Assembly: GCA_010093485.1 (NCBI GenBank)
Contig: MU001496.1
Span: 1,183,666-1,247,665 of the forward strand
Direction of reading: 5' to 3'
Length of the DNA: 64,000 nt
From: Karstenula rhodostoma CBS 690.94
Lineage: Eukaryota; Ascomycota; Dothideomycetes; Pleosporales; Didymosphaeriaceae
Shown: positions 23,464-33,935 of the stretch, piece by piece
Layout of the letters: the number at the start of each line of letters is the position of its first letter
How positions within the stretch are numbered: position 1 is the first letter of the stretch
Translations under genes and position numbers: made by a program
Notes under the pieces: model-generated
Database searches by the model: none
What the model was told of the DNA's origin: nothing
Seen by the model: only the letters and a program-made list of their open reading frames with translations

Positions 23464-24363
23464 TCACCTGGCCGGCGGTACTCCTGGTTTCTGTATCGCT
23501 CCCATACCACCAGGTGCCATTGGCAGCGAGAGATCGTGATGTGCGGCGCTTCTTGTCGGAATGTGAGGAGGTGCAAGGCTCGCTTGGGACACATGGCTCC
23601 TTACGGGTACACCTCTTGCCGTTGACACACTTTGACCCAGCACTGTCGATGTTGAGGTTCTGATTCGGTTTTGAAACGTCGAGATGGGCGTTTCGACAGC
23701 AAGGCTTCGAAACGACGGAGTCACCGTCGCATAATCTTCCTGCGCAGTATACCTACCCGACACCGTGTCATCCGCAGAACCTAGCTTCAAGCTCTGCAGC
23801 CCTTCGCACCCACGTCCCTTCCTCGCCTTGCCGCAAAAGAGGGTGTCGCAAGATGTTTCGCAGAGCACGTCCAGGTTGACAAAGATGTTCAGCGATTCTG
23901 GCCCTGCAACAGTGGGGATGTCAGAGTCGTGTTGACCGGCTATTACGTTGTGTCCACCCACAACTGCAGGTTGCGGTGTTCGCTGGACAACCGGTAGAGG
24001 GGTCACCGTAGTATGGAGTGTTGAATAGCAGCGTAGGTCGCGCGGACAGCGGTTGCAGTTGAGTGCTAGCGCGGGGCAGTTCATTATCCAAAGTGCTGGT
24101 ACGAAGTTGTCGACCATTTGCGATCGGCCGTTGTCATTAAACGGTGATATTGGGTCGAGCGAAACGGGAACGTGATTCTTAGAATCAGGTGACCACTCAG
24201 GATTCAGAGTGTAACCTGGCTTCATGCTTGGGTCTGAATCGGGGGCTTGTCGGGGCAAGTGGCCAGTGTTTGATGCGCCATTGATTTTGGGGAAATCTCG
24301 CGAACGCTTCGCTGGCGAGGCAGTCGCGCAGGACAAGAAGCAAACGAAGAGTAGGAGATACAT
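23464..24363 (-). CDS. Secreted 8-cysteine protein, function unknown
   Basis: A single exon encodes 299 aa. The first 17 residues (MYLLLFVCFLSCATASP) form a signal peptide, directly followed by AKR, a likely Kex2 site, so a short propeptide is possible. The mature part carries eight cysteines in two groups of four: CPALALNCNRCPRDLRC and CETSCDTLFCGKARKGRGC. The C-terminal third is rich in Ser, Thr and Pro with no predicted helix breaks into a membrane, and there is no GPI-type hydrophobic tail. I do not recognise the family. Paired cysteine blocks suggest four disulfides in an extracellular protein; an effector or wall-associated role is only a guess. Confidence 0.75.
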   Translation of the reverse strand: MYLLLFVCFLSCATASPAKRSRDFPKINGASNTGHLPRQAPDSDPSMKPGYTLNPEWSPDSKNHVPVSLDPISPFNDNGRSQMVDNFVPALWIMNCPALALNCNRCPRDLRCYSTLHTTVTPLPVVQRTPQPAVVGGHNVIAGQHDSDIPTVAGPESLNIFVNLDVLCETSCDTLFCGKARKGRGCEGLQSLKLGSADDTVSGRYTAQEDYATVTPSFRSLAVETPISTFQNRIRTSTSTVLGQSVSTARGVPVRSHVSQASLAPPHIPTRSAAHHDLSLPMAPGGMGAIQKPGVPPAR

Positions 24364-24815
24364 TGTTGTGCAGCGTTGAGGATGGTTGGAATTTGAGCCG
24401 CGGGAGTAAAGCTATATCAATGTTCCAGAATCTGACACGCGCGGCTACGGTGTACGGCATGCAAGGGAGATTATGGCGAACCAATACCCGAGAGTAGTGA
24501 AGAATGCAGGAGAGGATCGATCGGAGTGCACACATGGAAGCAGCGTGAACTTTCAAGAATCTGGAATAGACTGTCGTTTAAAACCTAGAACTATGGTTCC
24601 ATCCGAGGCACTAGTGGACGGTGTGGAGACCACCACTCAACAACAAAACCTCGTCAAATTACAGATTTCCACGAACGTTGCCTAAACCAGCACATGAAAA
24701 CAAGCAGATACAGAAGCATATAGCTATAAACGAGGACCACTGGCTCTAGGCGCGAGGGTTTGGGGTTGATTATCCCTCGGATCCTTAGTAACTGCTTTAA
24801 GTAGCAGCGAGCACC
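24364..24815. other. Spacer, no gene seen
   Basis: About 450 bp with the promoter of the secreted-protein gene and the 3' end of the SDR gene. Confidence 0.45.
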
Positions 24816-25659
24816 TCACCACTTCTCGACAGCAGGCCTCAGGTCAAGCTCCCACGTGAAGTTGGTCCTCGGTTGCGTGTGAAGATACCAGTAGTCGTTG
24901 GCAATCTGTGTATGCTGTTAGCTTGACTAGAAATTCTAGTAAAGTGGTACGCACCCCGTCTGCGCTCAACTTGGCCTCTGGGCCTGCTTCCTTCAACCAC
25001 TCCTTCGTTCGAGGGATGTCGATAACACCGTCAATAATGGCGTGGCTAACGTGCACACCTTGCGGTCCAAACTCTTTTGCCAAACTCTGGGATAGCGCCC
25101 GGAGCGCCCATTTGCCAGTCGAGAAGGACGACATTTGTGCGCTACTTTTGACAGAAGCGGTCGCGCCAGTGAAAATGAGTGATGGCGGGTGTTGCGACTT
25201 TTGCTTTACACCTTCGAGGAGGAGGGGGAGAGTTGCTTGTGAGAAAAGAAAGCCGCCCTTCGCACTGACAATAAGCGACTGAGTGAAGCCGTCTTCTGGC
25301 AGCTCGAGGAACGGCTTTCGCACGAAGCCTCCACTGGCATTGAATATAGCTGCCTGTCCTAAAGTTCAGTTGCTATTCGTAATAAAGGCTCTCGTGTGAC
25401 GCACTGCAGCTGCTACATCAGATCCAAATTCTTTTTTGATGGCATCAACGGCATTCTGGACACTCTTCGAGTCTGAGACATCTGTGCTGATACCGATAGC
25501 CTTGCCTCCACTTGAGTTGATCTCCTCAGCAAGACTCTTGAAGTTGTCAGGATTCCTCGCCAGCAGTACGACTGGGTATGTCGATGCGAACTTGCGCGCG
25601 ACAGCGGCACCGGTACCAGCACCGACACCCGCGACGATGGCGATCAACTTCGAAGACAT
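24816..25659 (-). CDS. Short-chain dehydrogenase/reductase, Phe-for-Tyr subgroup (SDR_c10-like)
   Basis: Exons 25405-25659, 24955-25353 and 24816-24905 (introns 51 and 49 bp) encode 247 aa. The start is the Met of MSSKLIAIVAG. The nucleotide-binding motif reads AGVGAGTGAA, slightly off the classical TGxxxGxG. FNASGGFVRKPFLEL takes the place of NNAG. At the active site the Tyr of YxxxK is Phe162 (FSTGK, Lys166 kept). The C-terminus TWELDLRPAVEKW is added by the third exon. Known: one classical-SDR subgroup (SDR_c10 in CDD) has Phe instead of the catalytic Tyr, so normal dehydrogenase activity cannot be assumed. The donor at 25404 gives a run of alanines at the junction; a donor nine bases earlier in transcription is an alternative. 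It is a paralogue of the SDR at 46752-47655. Confidence 0.9.
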
Positions 25660-26022
25660 GATTGGCTGATGTGTGAATCGAGGCAAAGTGGACAATGTAG
25701 TGGGTGGAAGATGGAAAGACAACAATTTGAGCGAGGCAGAAGATATAGGTCACACCTTTATGGCCGGCTTTGATTAGATATTCGTAGATGTTTAGTAAGT
25801 CATCAGCCGTTGTGCAATGCTGAAGACGCATTGCGAAGAACGGAGCTGGTCGGAGACCGAGCAACGTCACGATTGTTAAGCGAACAAGCACTAGTGAGCC
25901 TCAACCTCACTGGTCAACCACAACCACAGCTACAACCTCACCATCAGACTCCAAGATCCTCTCGCAAAACATGGACTAAAAACGCATCGTTCCCCTCCCG
26001 TGACAAGCAGCGTAGAATTGGT
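25660..26022. other. Short spacer, SDR promoter
   Basis: About 360 bp between the methyltransferase stop and SDR start, both on the minus strand. No gene seen. Confidence 0.45.
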
Positions 26023-27002
26023 TCACTTGGTAAGAGTTCCGAAAACATGAGGGACCGTCGCGTACCAGGTCTCTTCGGGAGGCTGCACCAGGTCAAGTCT
26101 CTCCCAGGGCCCCGCCTGCAAAAGGCTATTTTTTGTATCTGAATACGCGCAGGCGATTAGTAGATGTCTCAGCAAAGCGCGCAGCGGAAGACGATCTAGA
26201 CTAGCTTACCTCTGCACAACTCGCAACCCCCTATGATGTGCGGCCAAAACAGATTGACGAACGCTAACCGATACGTAAGCTGGGAACCTGCGACAAGAAT
26301 CCAATGCCACCCACCTTGATAGAAACGCATAAAGTAGTTCTTATTAGTCTTCACATGCTCGAAGATGTACCACCTGCCGCCCTTTTTCAGGTATTGGTAA
26401 AGTTCGGCGATATTTTCCTCGGGCTCAGGAATGCCGCACAGGCAGAGCAGAGTGACGATGCAATCAACGCTTCCCTTTTCGATCTTGCTGGTGCTGCCAT
26501 CAATTTCTGTCACTTCGACTTTCGAAATGTCCTGTATTCCAGTTGGGATGATGTTGTAAACGCCGTCGAGGCCCGCTTGGTGGGCTCTCATTTGCAGGCC
26601 TGCATGTGCCGTCGTATTCGGCTCGACCCCATACACTTTCAAATCGCCCGTGTTGCTTTTGGCGTAGAGGTCAACCCAGAAGCCGGGCCCGGGCCCGATA
26701 TCCAGGATGACGCCACTGACGGGGGGCACCACAGGCTTATCGACCACCCGACCCTGGCTCACGCGACCTTCCAGAAGCGCTGTAATGCGCGGCCCGTTCC
26801 CAACTCGAATGTTCGCACCAGCCCGAGCCCAAAACGCATTGAACCAGGCATCTCGAATGCGAGAAAAGGATATGTTTTGGAGTGGCTCCGTCTGCACCAA
26901 GTGCTTGATGGCCCCAGGAAGGTACGATATAGCAATACCCAAGAACTGCCAGGGAAACAGCAGCGACAAGCAGACTGTAAAGAAGTCTTGAACGGCAGTC
27001 AT
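26023..27002 (-). CDS. Membrane-anchored class I SAM-dependent methyltransferase
   Basis: Exons 26210-27002 and 26023-26138 encode 302 aa. The intron has a textbook branch sequence (CTACTAAT) and splicing adds the conserved-looking end AGPWERLDLVQPP to GTLTK. The start at MTAVQDFF is chosen over upstream in-frame codons because a hydrophobic anchor follows at once (FFTVCLSLLFPWQFLGIA). SAM-binding motif I is VILDIGPGPGFW, followed by VYGVEPN (motif II acid) and DCIVTLLCLCGIPEP (motif IV region). YLKKGGRWYIFEHV is typical of type-11 methyltransferases. The layout resembles METTL7-type membrane enzymes; the substrate is unknown. It lies just upstream of the SDR on the same strand. Confidence 0.88.
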
Positions 27003-28254
27003 CTTCAGTGTTGTTTGGTTGGGTTGCAAAAGTGGTTGAAGCAGGTATGATTTTGCCGAAGCAGTAGTGAGGGAGAAAGGCGGGAAAGTGGGGCATATGG
27101 GAACGCCATTTCCAACGAGCATTGGGAGACTTTATATACAAACGCAGCGGATAGTGCCGCCTTTCAGCGGTGCTAGACGATAACATCGCCGAGCTGGTGC
27201 CGAACAAACATGTATACTTCGGGTTGCCGTATCAGAACAGTAAGCGGAGAGGACCGGAAAATTGCCATGGCCCGACGCTACTGTTGGTATAGGATTAGCG
27301 AATTGTTCCAAATGGAGACGTACACACCAAGTTGTATGATCATTGTTGGGGCTGGGTCGCTCTCAAATCTAGGGATCCGGCACCACATGTATACAGCATT
27401 GGACGAATCTAGGGAAAGCAATTTGTGGGCGATGTGATATTTGTCTACATGGTCATCTGAACAAAGAGTACATTGGCAAGTGGGATGAAATTGTATATTC
27501 ACGGTCTACATGTTCCGAGGCGAAATCCTGCCGTCAGCTGGAGCCTATCCGAATAAAAACAAGACCGAGCCTTCCTAGGCTTCCACCCACTACTCTGCGA
27601 ATACGTGGCGGTTCCAATGGATCACAGTGAATGAGAAGCGATCACTTGTGCATCCCGTTGGGCAGAATGATTCCAATTCGATGTCGTCTTGGTTGGTTGA
27701 CTGCGCCGAATGTTCCTGACCAAATGTGAGCATGAAATCTGTGCACCCATCTTGGCCATCATTGTACGCGCTGATGAATAATACAGGCGTGACAACGATA
27801 TGTCTCTCACCATCAAACCGCGACCTTCATTGTCAACTCAGGAGCGGTCTGCAGGCGAGCATAGCTTTTGTGAAGCCATGTGTAATCATTCTCCGCTAGT
27901 CGTATAACTTGATTCAACCATCGAGAAAGGTTGGCAAGTAGATATCCTAGCGTTTGGGGAGGTCTCGCGATCGGCGAGGATTGATGGGCAACGAAGGGGA
28001 ATGCACGGTGCAGTCAAGGTGGTATCGCTTATGATCGTAACCTATGTCGTTGTTACATGCCATCGTAGGCGTGTCCATAGCCCGAGCTGAACTGATATAA
28101 CGCCCCTAATTTTTCCATGCATTGTGGCATATCGAAAGTGGTGTAGACTTGTTATGCATTCCGTCCGCTCGATGTAAAGGGCTACAGCCCGCGCCTATGC
28201 CCCGGGCATTCCAGCCATGAAATTGTCGTGAACCAGAGAAAACCACGCCACCGT
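27003..28254. other. Spacer, no gene seen
   Basis: About 1.25 kb between the methyltransferase start and RPL26 stop, both on the minus strand. Only short unsupported frames occur. Confidence 0.45.
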
Positions 28255-28923
28255 CTAGGCCTCCGACTTCTTCTTCTGAGCCTCGCGGCCCTGGCTTATC
28301 CTCTCCAGGATGTTCTCGCGGTCCTGCCCTGCGTTAGTTCGCGACATTGCAATATGCATGTCATGTCCATACCTTGTCAAGCTTGAGCTTTGTAATGACA
28401 ACCTTGGAGGCGGCAATGGGGATTGGGACAGACTGGCCGTTGCTCTTCTCGCGGACGACTGTGTAGTTGTGAGCGTTGGTTGACGAAACGGGCGCCGACC
28501 AAGGTGTACGTACCACCGTTGATGTGAAGGGCGTATTTGAGACGGTAGACGGAGGTGATCTTGCCCTCACGACCCTTGTTGGTTCCGCGCACGATCATGA
28601 TCTCGTCCTGCCGCTGTTCAGTAAACGTTCGGGGGCTACGCGCGAGTCGAGGATGCATACGTCTTTTCGGACCGGGATGCTGTTGAAAATTAGCCATGCA
28701 TCTGTCAATTAAGGGGAGAGAATTTACCTCTTCACGTTGTGCTTCTCGCGGAGCTCCTTGCTGAGCGGCGCCTGTCAACGTCAATACATCGTCCTGACAC
28801 TGAATTTCTGCCTCGGGGCCCACGAACCGACATGATGATGCGGCGGACGCTGCTGGGAGCGCTGAAGTGCGCCTTCCGCGACTTGCGGCGCGAGCTCGCG
28901 ACGTTTGCTTGAACCTTGGTCAT
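28255..28923 (-). CDS. rpl26: Cytosolic 60S ribosomal protein L26 (uL24)
   Basis: Six exons, 28828-28923, 28728-28771, 28661-28679, 28514-28607, 28373-28458 and 28255-28323, encode 135 aa. Exon 3 is only 19 nt. The protein begins [19 protein letters not shown], has the KOW segment [12 protein letters not shown], and ends with a Lys-rich tail (AQKKKSEA). Introns are 48-56 bp. uL24/L26 sits near the polypeptide exit tunnel of the large subunit. Five introns in a 135-codon gene is typical for ribosomal protein genes of filamentous fungi. The start codon is 380 bp from that of the divergent AT-hook gene. Confidence 0.97.
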
Positions 28924-29303
28924 TGTGCTGGTGGTTAGTCGACAGTGGTGTTGTTTGGCTTGCGAGCACGATTTCAAAGTGTGTGATTTCGCTTACAGAA
29001 GGCGCGCTAGTCGCTTAGCTCAGCTTGGCGCAGTCGGTCGCGACTTCCTTAGGCGAAACACGAACTTGCCAACCAGCTCTACGATCACACGCGCACACCC
29101 TTTGGACTTGGTTCGCGACTTTCGCTTTCGGTTGTCGCCCATCTTGAAGCTCGACACTAGCGGCCCGTGTGCACCGATACCCTCCCTTGAACGGCTCCAT
29201 TTATCTAATCCGGCGTTTAGCCACTACCCACCATCTTGATGCGCTCAATCAGACATCGGGAAGAGGTATCGGGCGGGGCTGAGGCTCTGTAGGTCTTGCA
29301 GCC
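28924..29303. promoter_or_regulatory. Divergent promoter between RPL26 and AT-hook/C2H2 gene
   Basis: A 380-bp interval between opposite starts; both promoters must lie here. No specific site identified. Confidence 0.5.
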
Positions 29304-32300
29304 ATGGCATCCAACGATTACAATCCCTACAGCTACCCGTACCAGCAGAGTTCTGCGCAGCAATACTCTGGATATCAAACCGCGCCGGCCACCAACAACG
29401 TCCCTCAATCATCGCGTCAGTACCAGTCGACACCTGCCACCTCGCAGGCATCAGACTATATGTCATACCAAGCGCAATCGTACAACAATCAAGGCAGTGC
29501 ATACGGCGGGGCTCAAGACAACAACTGGGGCGGCAGCAGCTATGGTGGCAATCGGGAAACAACAAGTCGAGCTGCAGAGGTTCTGCGCAATATGAGCAAC
29601 ACGGCTTATACGCCAAGCAACGCGACGCCAACGAACCAGGCCGCATTCACCGCTGCAAACGCTCCCACTCACCGTTACTCGAGCAACACCCCTCAAGGAC
29701 ACTCACACCAACCTCCCAAGACTCATGCCACATCTTCTACTTATGGACAATCGCAATCGCGACCTCGTAGTGTGAACGCCACTTCTAGAGGACTTCCTTC
29801 GCCAGCAATAGCCGCCGGATATCCTTCCCAGCGGACGTCAACTTCGTTCAATCACCAGCCACGCTCTGCGTCCCCGGCGCGACCTCCCGCGACCTCAGCG
29901 AAGAGCGCAGCAATGTCTGCAGCTTCACAGTCACAGTACAATGATCACAGCAATCGGCAGCTACCCACCCTCGACGCCACGCGCAGCGGCACAGCAGCAG
30001 CCTCTTCCTACAGCTATAGTGACACTCAAGCGCCAACGCCAACTGTCCAGACACCCGCGAATAACGCTGCGCAGTCTTACAATCAAGGCGCGATTACGGT
30101 GGATCCGATGGCTGTGTACGACCCATGGCCGGAATACCAGAGGAAACAAGAAGCACTTCGTGCACAAAAAGCTATAGAAGTTGCCGCACGCGCAGAGGAA
30201 GAGCGTATAGCTGAAGAGGCGCGCAAAGAAGAGGAGAAGAAACAGGAAGAACAGCGGAAGCAGCAGCAGGAGGAGGAGGAGGTGGAGGAGGAGGAGAGAT
30301 CACGACAGGCAAAGCAGAGCAAGTCGAAGCAAAAGAACCGCAAGTCCCAACAACCAGTACCCGTTGAGGCCAGCTCTGGCACTTCTGCTGGCGGTGCAGA
30401 GGATGGTCCCATGAGTGCAGGTATGGAATCCGAAATTCGGGCTTTGATGGCCAAGATGAGGGAGTTCAACTCAAAAGATCCTGCTATGCTTGCGCGCATC
30501 TGGGAAGAGGAGAGGCGTGCAAAAGCACCAAAGTCGCCAACTGCACCCGCGAGACCGGCACCACAAGCAACGCCTGTAGCTCAGCCAGCTCATGCAAGTG
30601 CTCCCCAAGCGGCCAATCAAAGGAATAAAGTTTCTGCCGCGAGAGAATCATCCGCAGCGGCGATTGTGAAGCCAGCAACTCCCATTGCAACTCCACACGC
30701 AGTTAGACCAGCTGTTCCCGCTGCGATTGCATCCACACGGGCTGGCGGCCACACCATCTGGCCACCAGAGAAGAAGACGGCTCTGGCATCCGCGGCAGCT
30801 ACTTACTTGAATGGCCAGAATCCGCAAATGCCCATATACCCTGACCAGATCCTCGGCATGCTTGACGGGAACCCATCCTATATTGAAATTTGCGAGCATT
30901 TGGAAAACATGGGCATTAAACTGGACCGAGCCGCGTTTGCGAAGAACCTACTCACTGCTGTACCGGACGTAAACTCCTCGTCGCGAGCCAAAACTGTACA
31001 CATGCCCAACAATGGGGCAGTTCCCACCAATGCGCCGGTCGCGCCTCCAGCTATTATGAAACGAGATATCGGAACGCCCGCAACCCCAATCGCGAATTAT
31101 CCTTCTGCTGCACCATCTCCTACATACCCGGCTTACCCAGACTCACGTACGCCTGCGGTTCCTATGTCTGCTCCTGTCGCAGAGATGGTGCCCATAAAAC
31201 CAGAGTTGAAACGACTTGCCAACAAGGAGGAAGCCGCAAGAAAGCGGGATTTTAGCGACCTTATCGATTTGACGCAGGCGGATGAGGATGAAATCGAACC
31301 CCTTCCCAAGAGAATGCACGTTGCGTCAATGTCGTCATTGGATCCTTCTGACCACAGTCCTCCAGACTATATGGACTTTGACGAAGGTTCTCATTTTCCA
31401 GTTTCAGCTCATGCCAGTCCGCAACCTGCCACCCACCAGCCCGTTCCTCCGGCGCCGCACGCTCGTGATTTACGGCACGTTGATATCGTGGAGTCGCTCG
31501 ATCGCAGGAAGGCCTTGCGTCGCAACACCTACAACATCAAGACCATTGCGCGGGATGTCTTGTTGGCGTGTGGTAGACACCCAGAACAGCGGCAGTTGAA
31601 CCAGCATTTGGAGGCATTAAGAACTACATTGCCCCAAGTACAGCAAGACGCGGATTTGAGTACGGTACGGTGGGACCTCATCGACCCAGGAAAACCACCG
31701 CGAGGTTATTTTGGAGACCGTACTCAAGGTTTCGCCGAAGATGCCGACGATGAGGATGACTCGGACGAGGAGGGAGAGGACAAACGGCGAGTGCTGTCCC
31801 TGCAGTCAAGTGAGAGTACAAGCCACCAGAAGGTCCAAGCGCCCCCGCTCGCTGAAGCGATCAACCCATTCAAACAGAAGCGACGCCTGGGTCGTCCGCC
31901 GCGAAACTCCTTCGGCCCTGACCAAACGACACAACCTTCAACTCCGGCGCGCCCGGCCCCGAAGACGATGAGTGCAAGCGCGCCGCGCGAGGGCTCAGCT
32001 GGAGTCAGCTACTCCGCGTTCCGATCCGCGACACAGTACGACGCCAACGGCAATCCGATACCGAAGAAGAGAGGTCGCCCGGTTGGCTGGCGCAAGAACA
32101 TACATGGCTCTGGGCAAGCGCAAGCCCAAACTAGCGCAAACGGACATACCGGGTCTCGCCAGCTTCAGTTCAAGCCTGCAGAGCCGAGCGCACTGCGTAA
32201 CCCGACTGCGAGAGACAACGGAAACAAACCAATTATGATCGACTCCCGCTCGCCCAGCGTCGCAAACAAAACCAATCGATACCAGTCATTCAAGTGCAAG

Positions 32301-32988
32301 TGGCAAGGCTGCAAAGCGGAGTTACACAACCTTGATACACTGAAGAAGCACGTCTCCAAAGTGCATCGGCGCTCTATCAATAGCAGCGGCTTCATCGAGT
32401 GTCACTGGGCGGACTGCGCAACAGAAGTGACGAACCAGGATGCCATGACTGGAATACGTATCGAGCAGCACAAGCCCAAGTCGTTCACGACAATTGCCAA
32501 CTGGATGCAGCACTTGGAGCAGCTGCACTTCAGTCCGCTATCCTGGGAGCTGGGTGATGGACCGGCAAGCGGGGTTTCAGGTTTGCACAACCATCCTTCT
32601 CCATGCGCACATACTGATGTTAACAGACTGAATAGATGCGACTGATTCCGAAGCATATCTTAGTGATGCTCATGGACGTCGTGTAACCCCGAAGCTCACC
32701 CCTCGCCCAGAATATCTCGAAAATAGTCACGTCAATACTCCTGATCGAAGCGGTGCTCCAGACCCTTTAGCGCCCCGTGGTCGCGGACGCCCACCCAAAC
32801 ACGATGTACAGCAGGAGGCTACAGCTGTACAAAAGCGGTTAGTTGCGCAAAAGAAACGCATCGGGGGACCAGGAATGGATCGCGGAGGTGCGACACTTGT
32901 TAACGAGAAACGCCGCAAAGGCTTCGTCGAAAACGACGACGTTGAAGAGGAGCTCGTTGATGCAGAAGATGATATACAGAGCGAATGA
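29304..32988 (+). CDS. Large nuclear protein with three AT-hooks and C2H2 zinc fingers
   Basis: Exons 29304-32580 and 32636-32988 encode 1209 aa. The first ~290 residues are low-complexity (Gln, Ser, Tyr, Pro), followed by a charged coiled coil of Glu/Lys/Arg (about 290-350). Two folded-looking blocks lie near residues 480-560 (TIWPPEKKTALASAAATYLN) and 725-810 (RRKALRRNTYNIKTIARDVL). AT-hooks are LGRPPRN (about 860), KRGRPVGW (about 920) and RGRGRPPKH (about 1140), the last supplied by exon 2. A C2H2 finger CKWQGCKAEL...HVSKVH starts near 998; a second, less regular one starts CHWADC and ends HLEQLH. The intron donor at 32581 restores VSDATDSEAYLSD. AT-hooks bind the minor groove of AT-rich DNA, so a chromatin or transcription role is likely. 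I do not recognise a named orthologue. Confidence 0.85.
30270..30299 (+). repeat. GAG-rich trinucleotide tract in coding sequence
   Basis: A short run of GAG/GTG codons encodes a Glu-rich stretch in the coiled-coil part of the AT-hook protein. Such tracts often vary in length between strains. Confidence 0.6.
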
Positions 32989-33364
32989 TACCAATCTTCA
33001 TGAGGCAGTAAAAAGACGGGCAACGAGGCTACTATGGTCCAGTCCGCTTTACTTCCAGCATAGCTCCTTCCGAGCGTTTTGCATGCGCATTGTCAAAGAC
33101 AACTTGCGCCTAACGTCCTGGAGGGGCGACAGTTTGCAAAACTAATTTTTTAATAAGTGACGAATCAATTGGAAGCATGCTACAGCTTCTGTGATCTCAA
33201 CTCCAAACTCCACGAGCACTAGCTCTTGTGCCGCCCATGAACCATGTGATGTGCCTGTACGTGTGGCTGACCTCCCTGTTGTCGCTATTTTCGCCCATCT
33301 CACCGAGTCATACAGGGATGTGCCGCTGCTCTCGTGTGGTATAACGCGCCGTGGATCTGTTCCA
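32989..33364. other. Convergent 3' spacer, no gene seen
   Basis: About 375 bp between the AT-hook gene and OST4. Confidence 0.45.
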
Positions 33365-33517
33365 TCATGCCTTCACCTTGCCCACAGCAGCCCTGGGCTT
33401 CTCTTCCGGAACATGGTCTTCCGAATTGACCTCGAGGAAGTGGTAGAGAACAATCAGGAGCATGGACGCGCTTCCGAGGAAGACGGCAAGCGTGTAGAGT
33501 TGGTTGTCGGTGATCAT
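33365..33517 (-). CDS. ost4: Oligosaccharyltransferase subunit Ost4
   Basis: A single 153-nt frame encodes a 50-aa protein beginning MITDNQLYTLAVFLGSASM and continuing as a hydrophobic helix (LLIVLYHFLEV) with a charged cytosolic tail. This is the Ost4 layout: a tiny single-span ER membrane subunit starting MI(S/T)D that holds the catalytic Stt3 and Ost3/6 together during N-glycosylation. Yeast Ost4 is 36 residues, so this one is slightly longer at the C-terminus. The antisense frame is also open here, which can mask the gene. It is divergent from TMA46. Confidence 0.93.
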   Translation of the reverse strand: MITDNQLYTLAVFLGSASMLLIVLYHFLEVNSEDHVPEEKPRAAVGKVKA

Positions 33518-33935
33518 CTTGGCCGCGCGTTCGTAACGTGAAGATGTATGTGTTCTGTGATGGGCTGTTCTGGTGGGTTAGTGAGGGGAGCTGTCCGCAC
33601 ACAATGTAACTTACACTCGGCAGTGAGTATCGCGTCAATCGAACGACTCAATTGGAGAAGAGACGGGCGTGGATCTGCACTTTGTGAAGCTGATAAAGAC
33701 ACCTTGAGCTTCCGCGATGACATCTTGGCGCCGTTCTTGGCCCGTGCCTTCCGCCGCCACTCACTCCCGCTCCCCACCAAAACCGCCGGCGTCATTCTCA
33801 CTTTGCGCAGCCTCGACATATCCAAGACAAATCGCCAACAGGCAACCACCACCAACTTCACCCACTGTCTCTACACGTCCACGCGTACTCTTTGTACCCC
33901 CGGAATTTTTGTCAGCGCAGAAACGGCTTTTCAAC
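33518..33935. promoter_or_regulatory. Divergent promoter between OST4 and TMA46
   Basis: A 418-bp interval between opposite starts. No specific element recognised. Confidence 0.45.
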
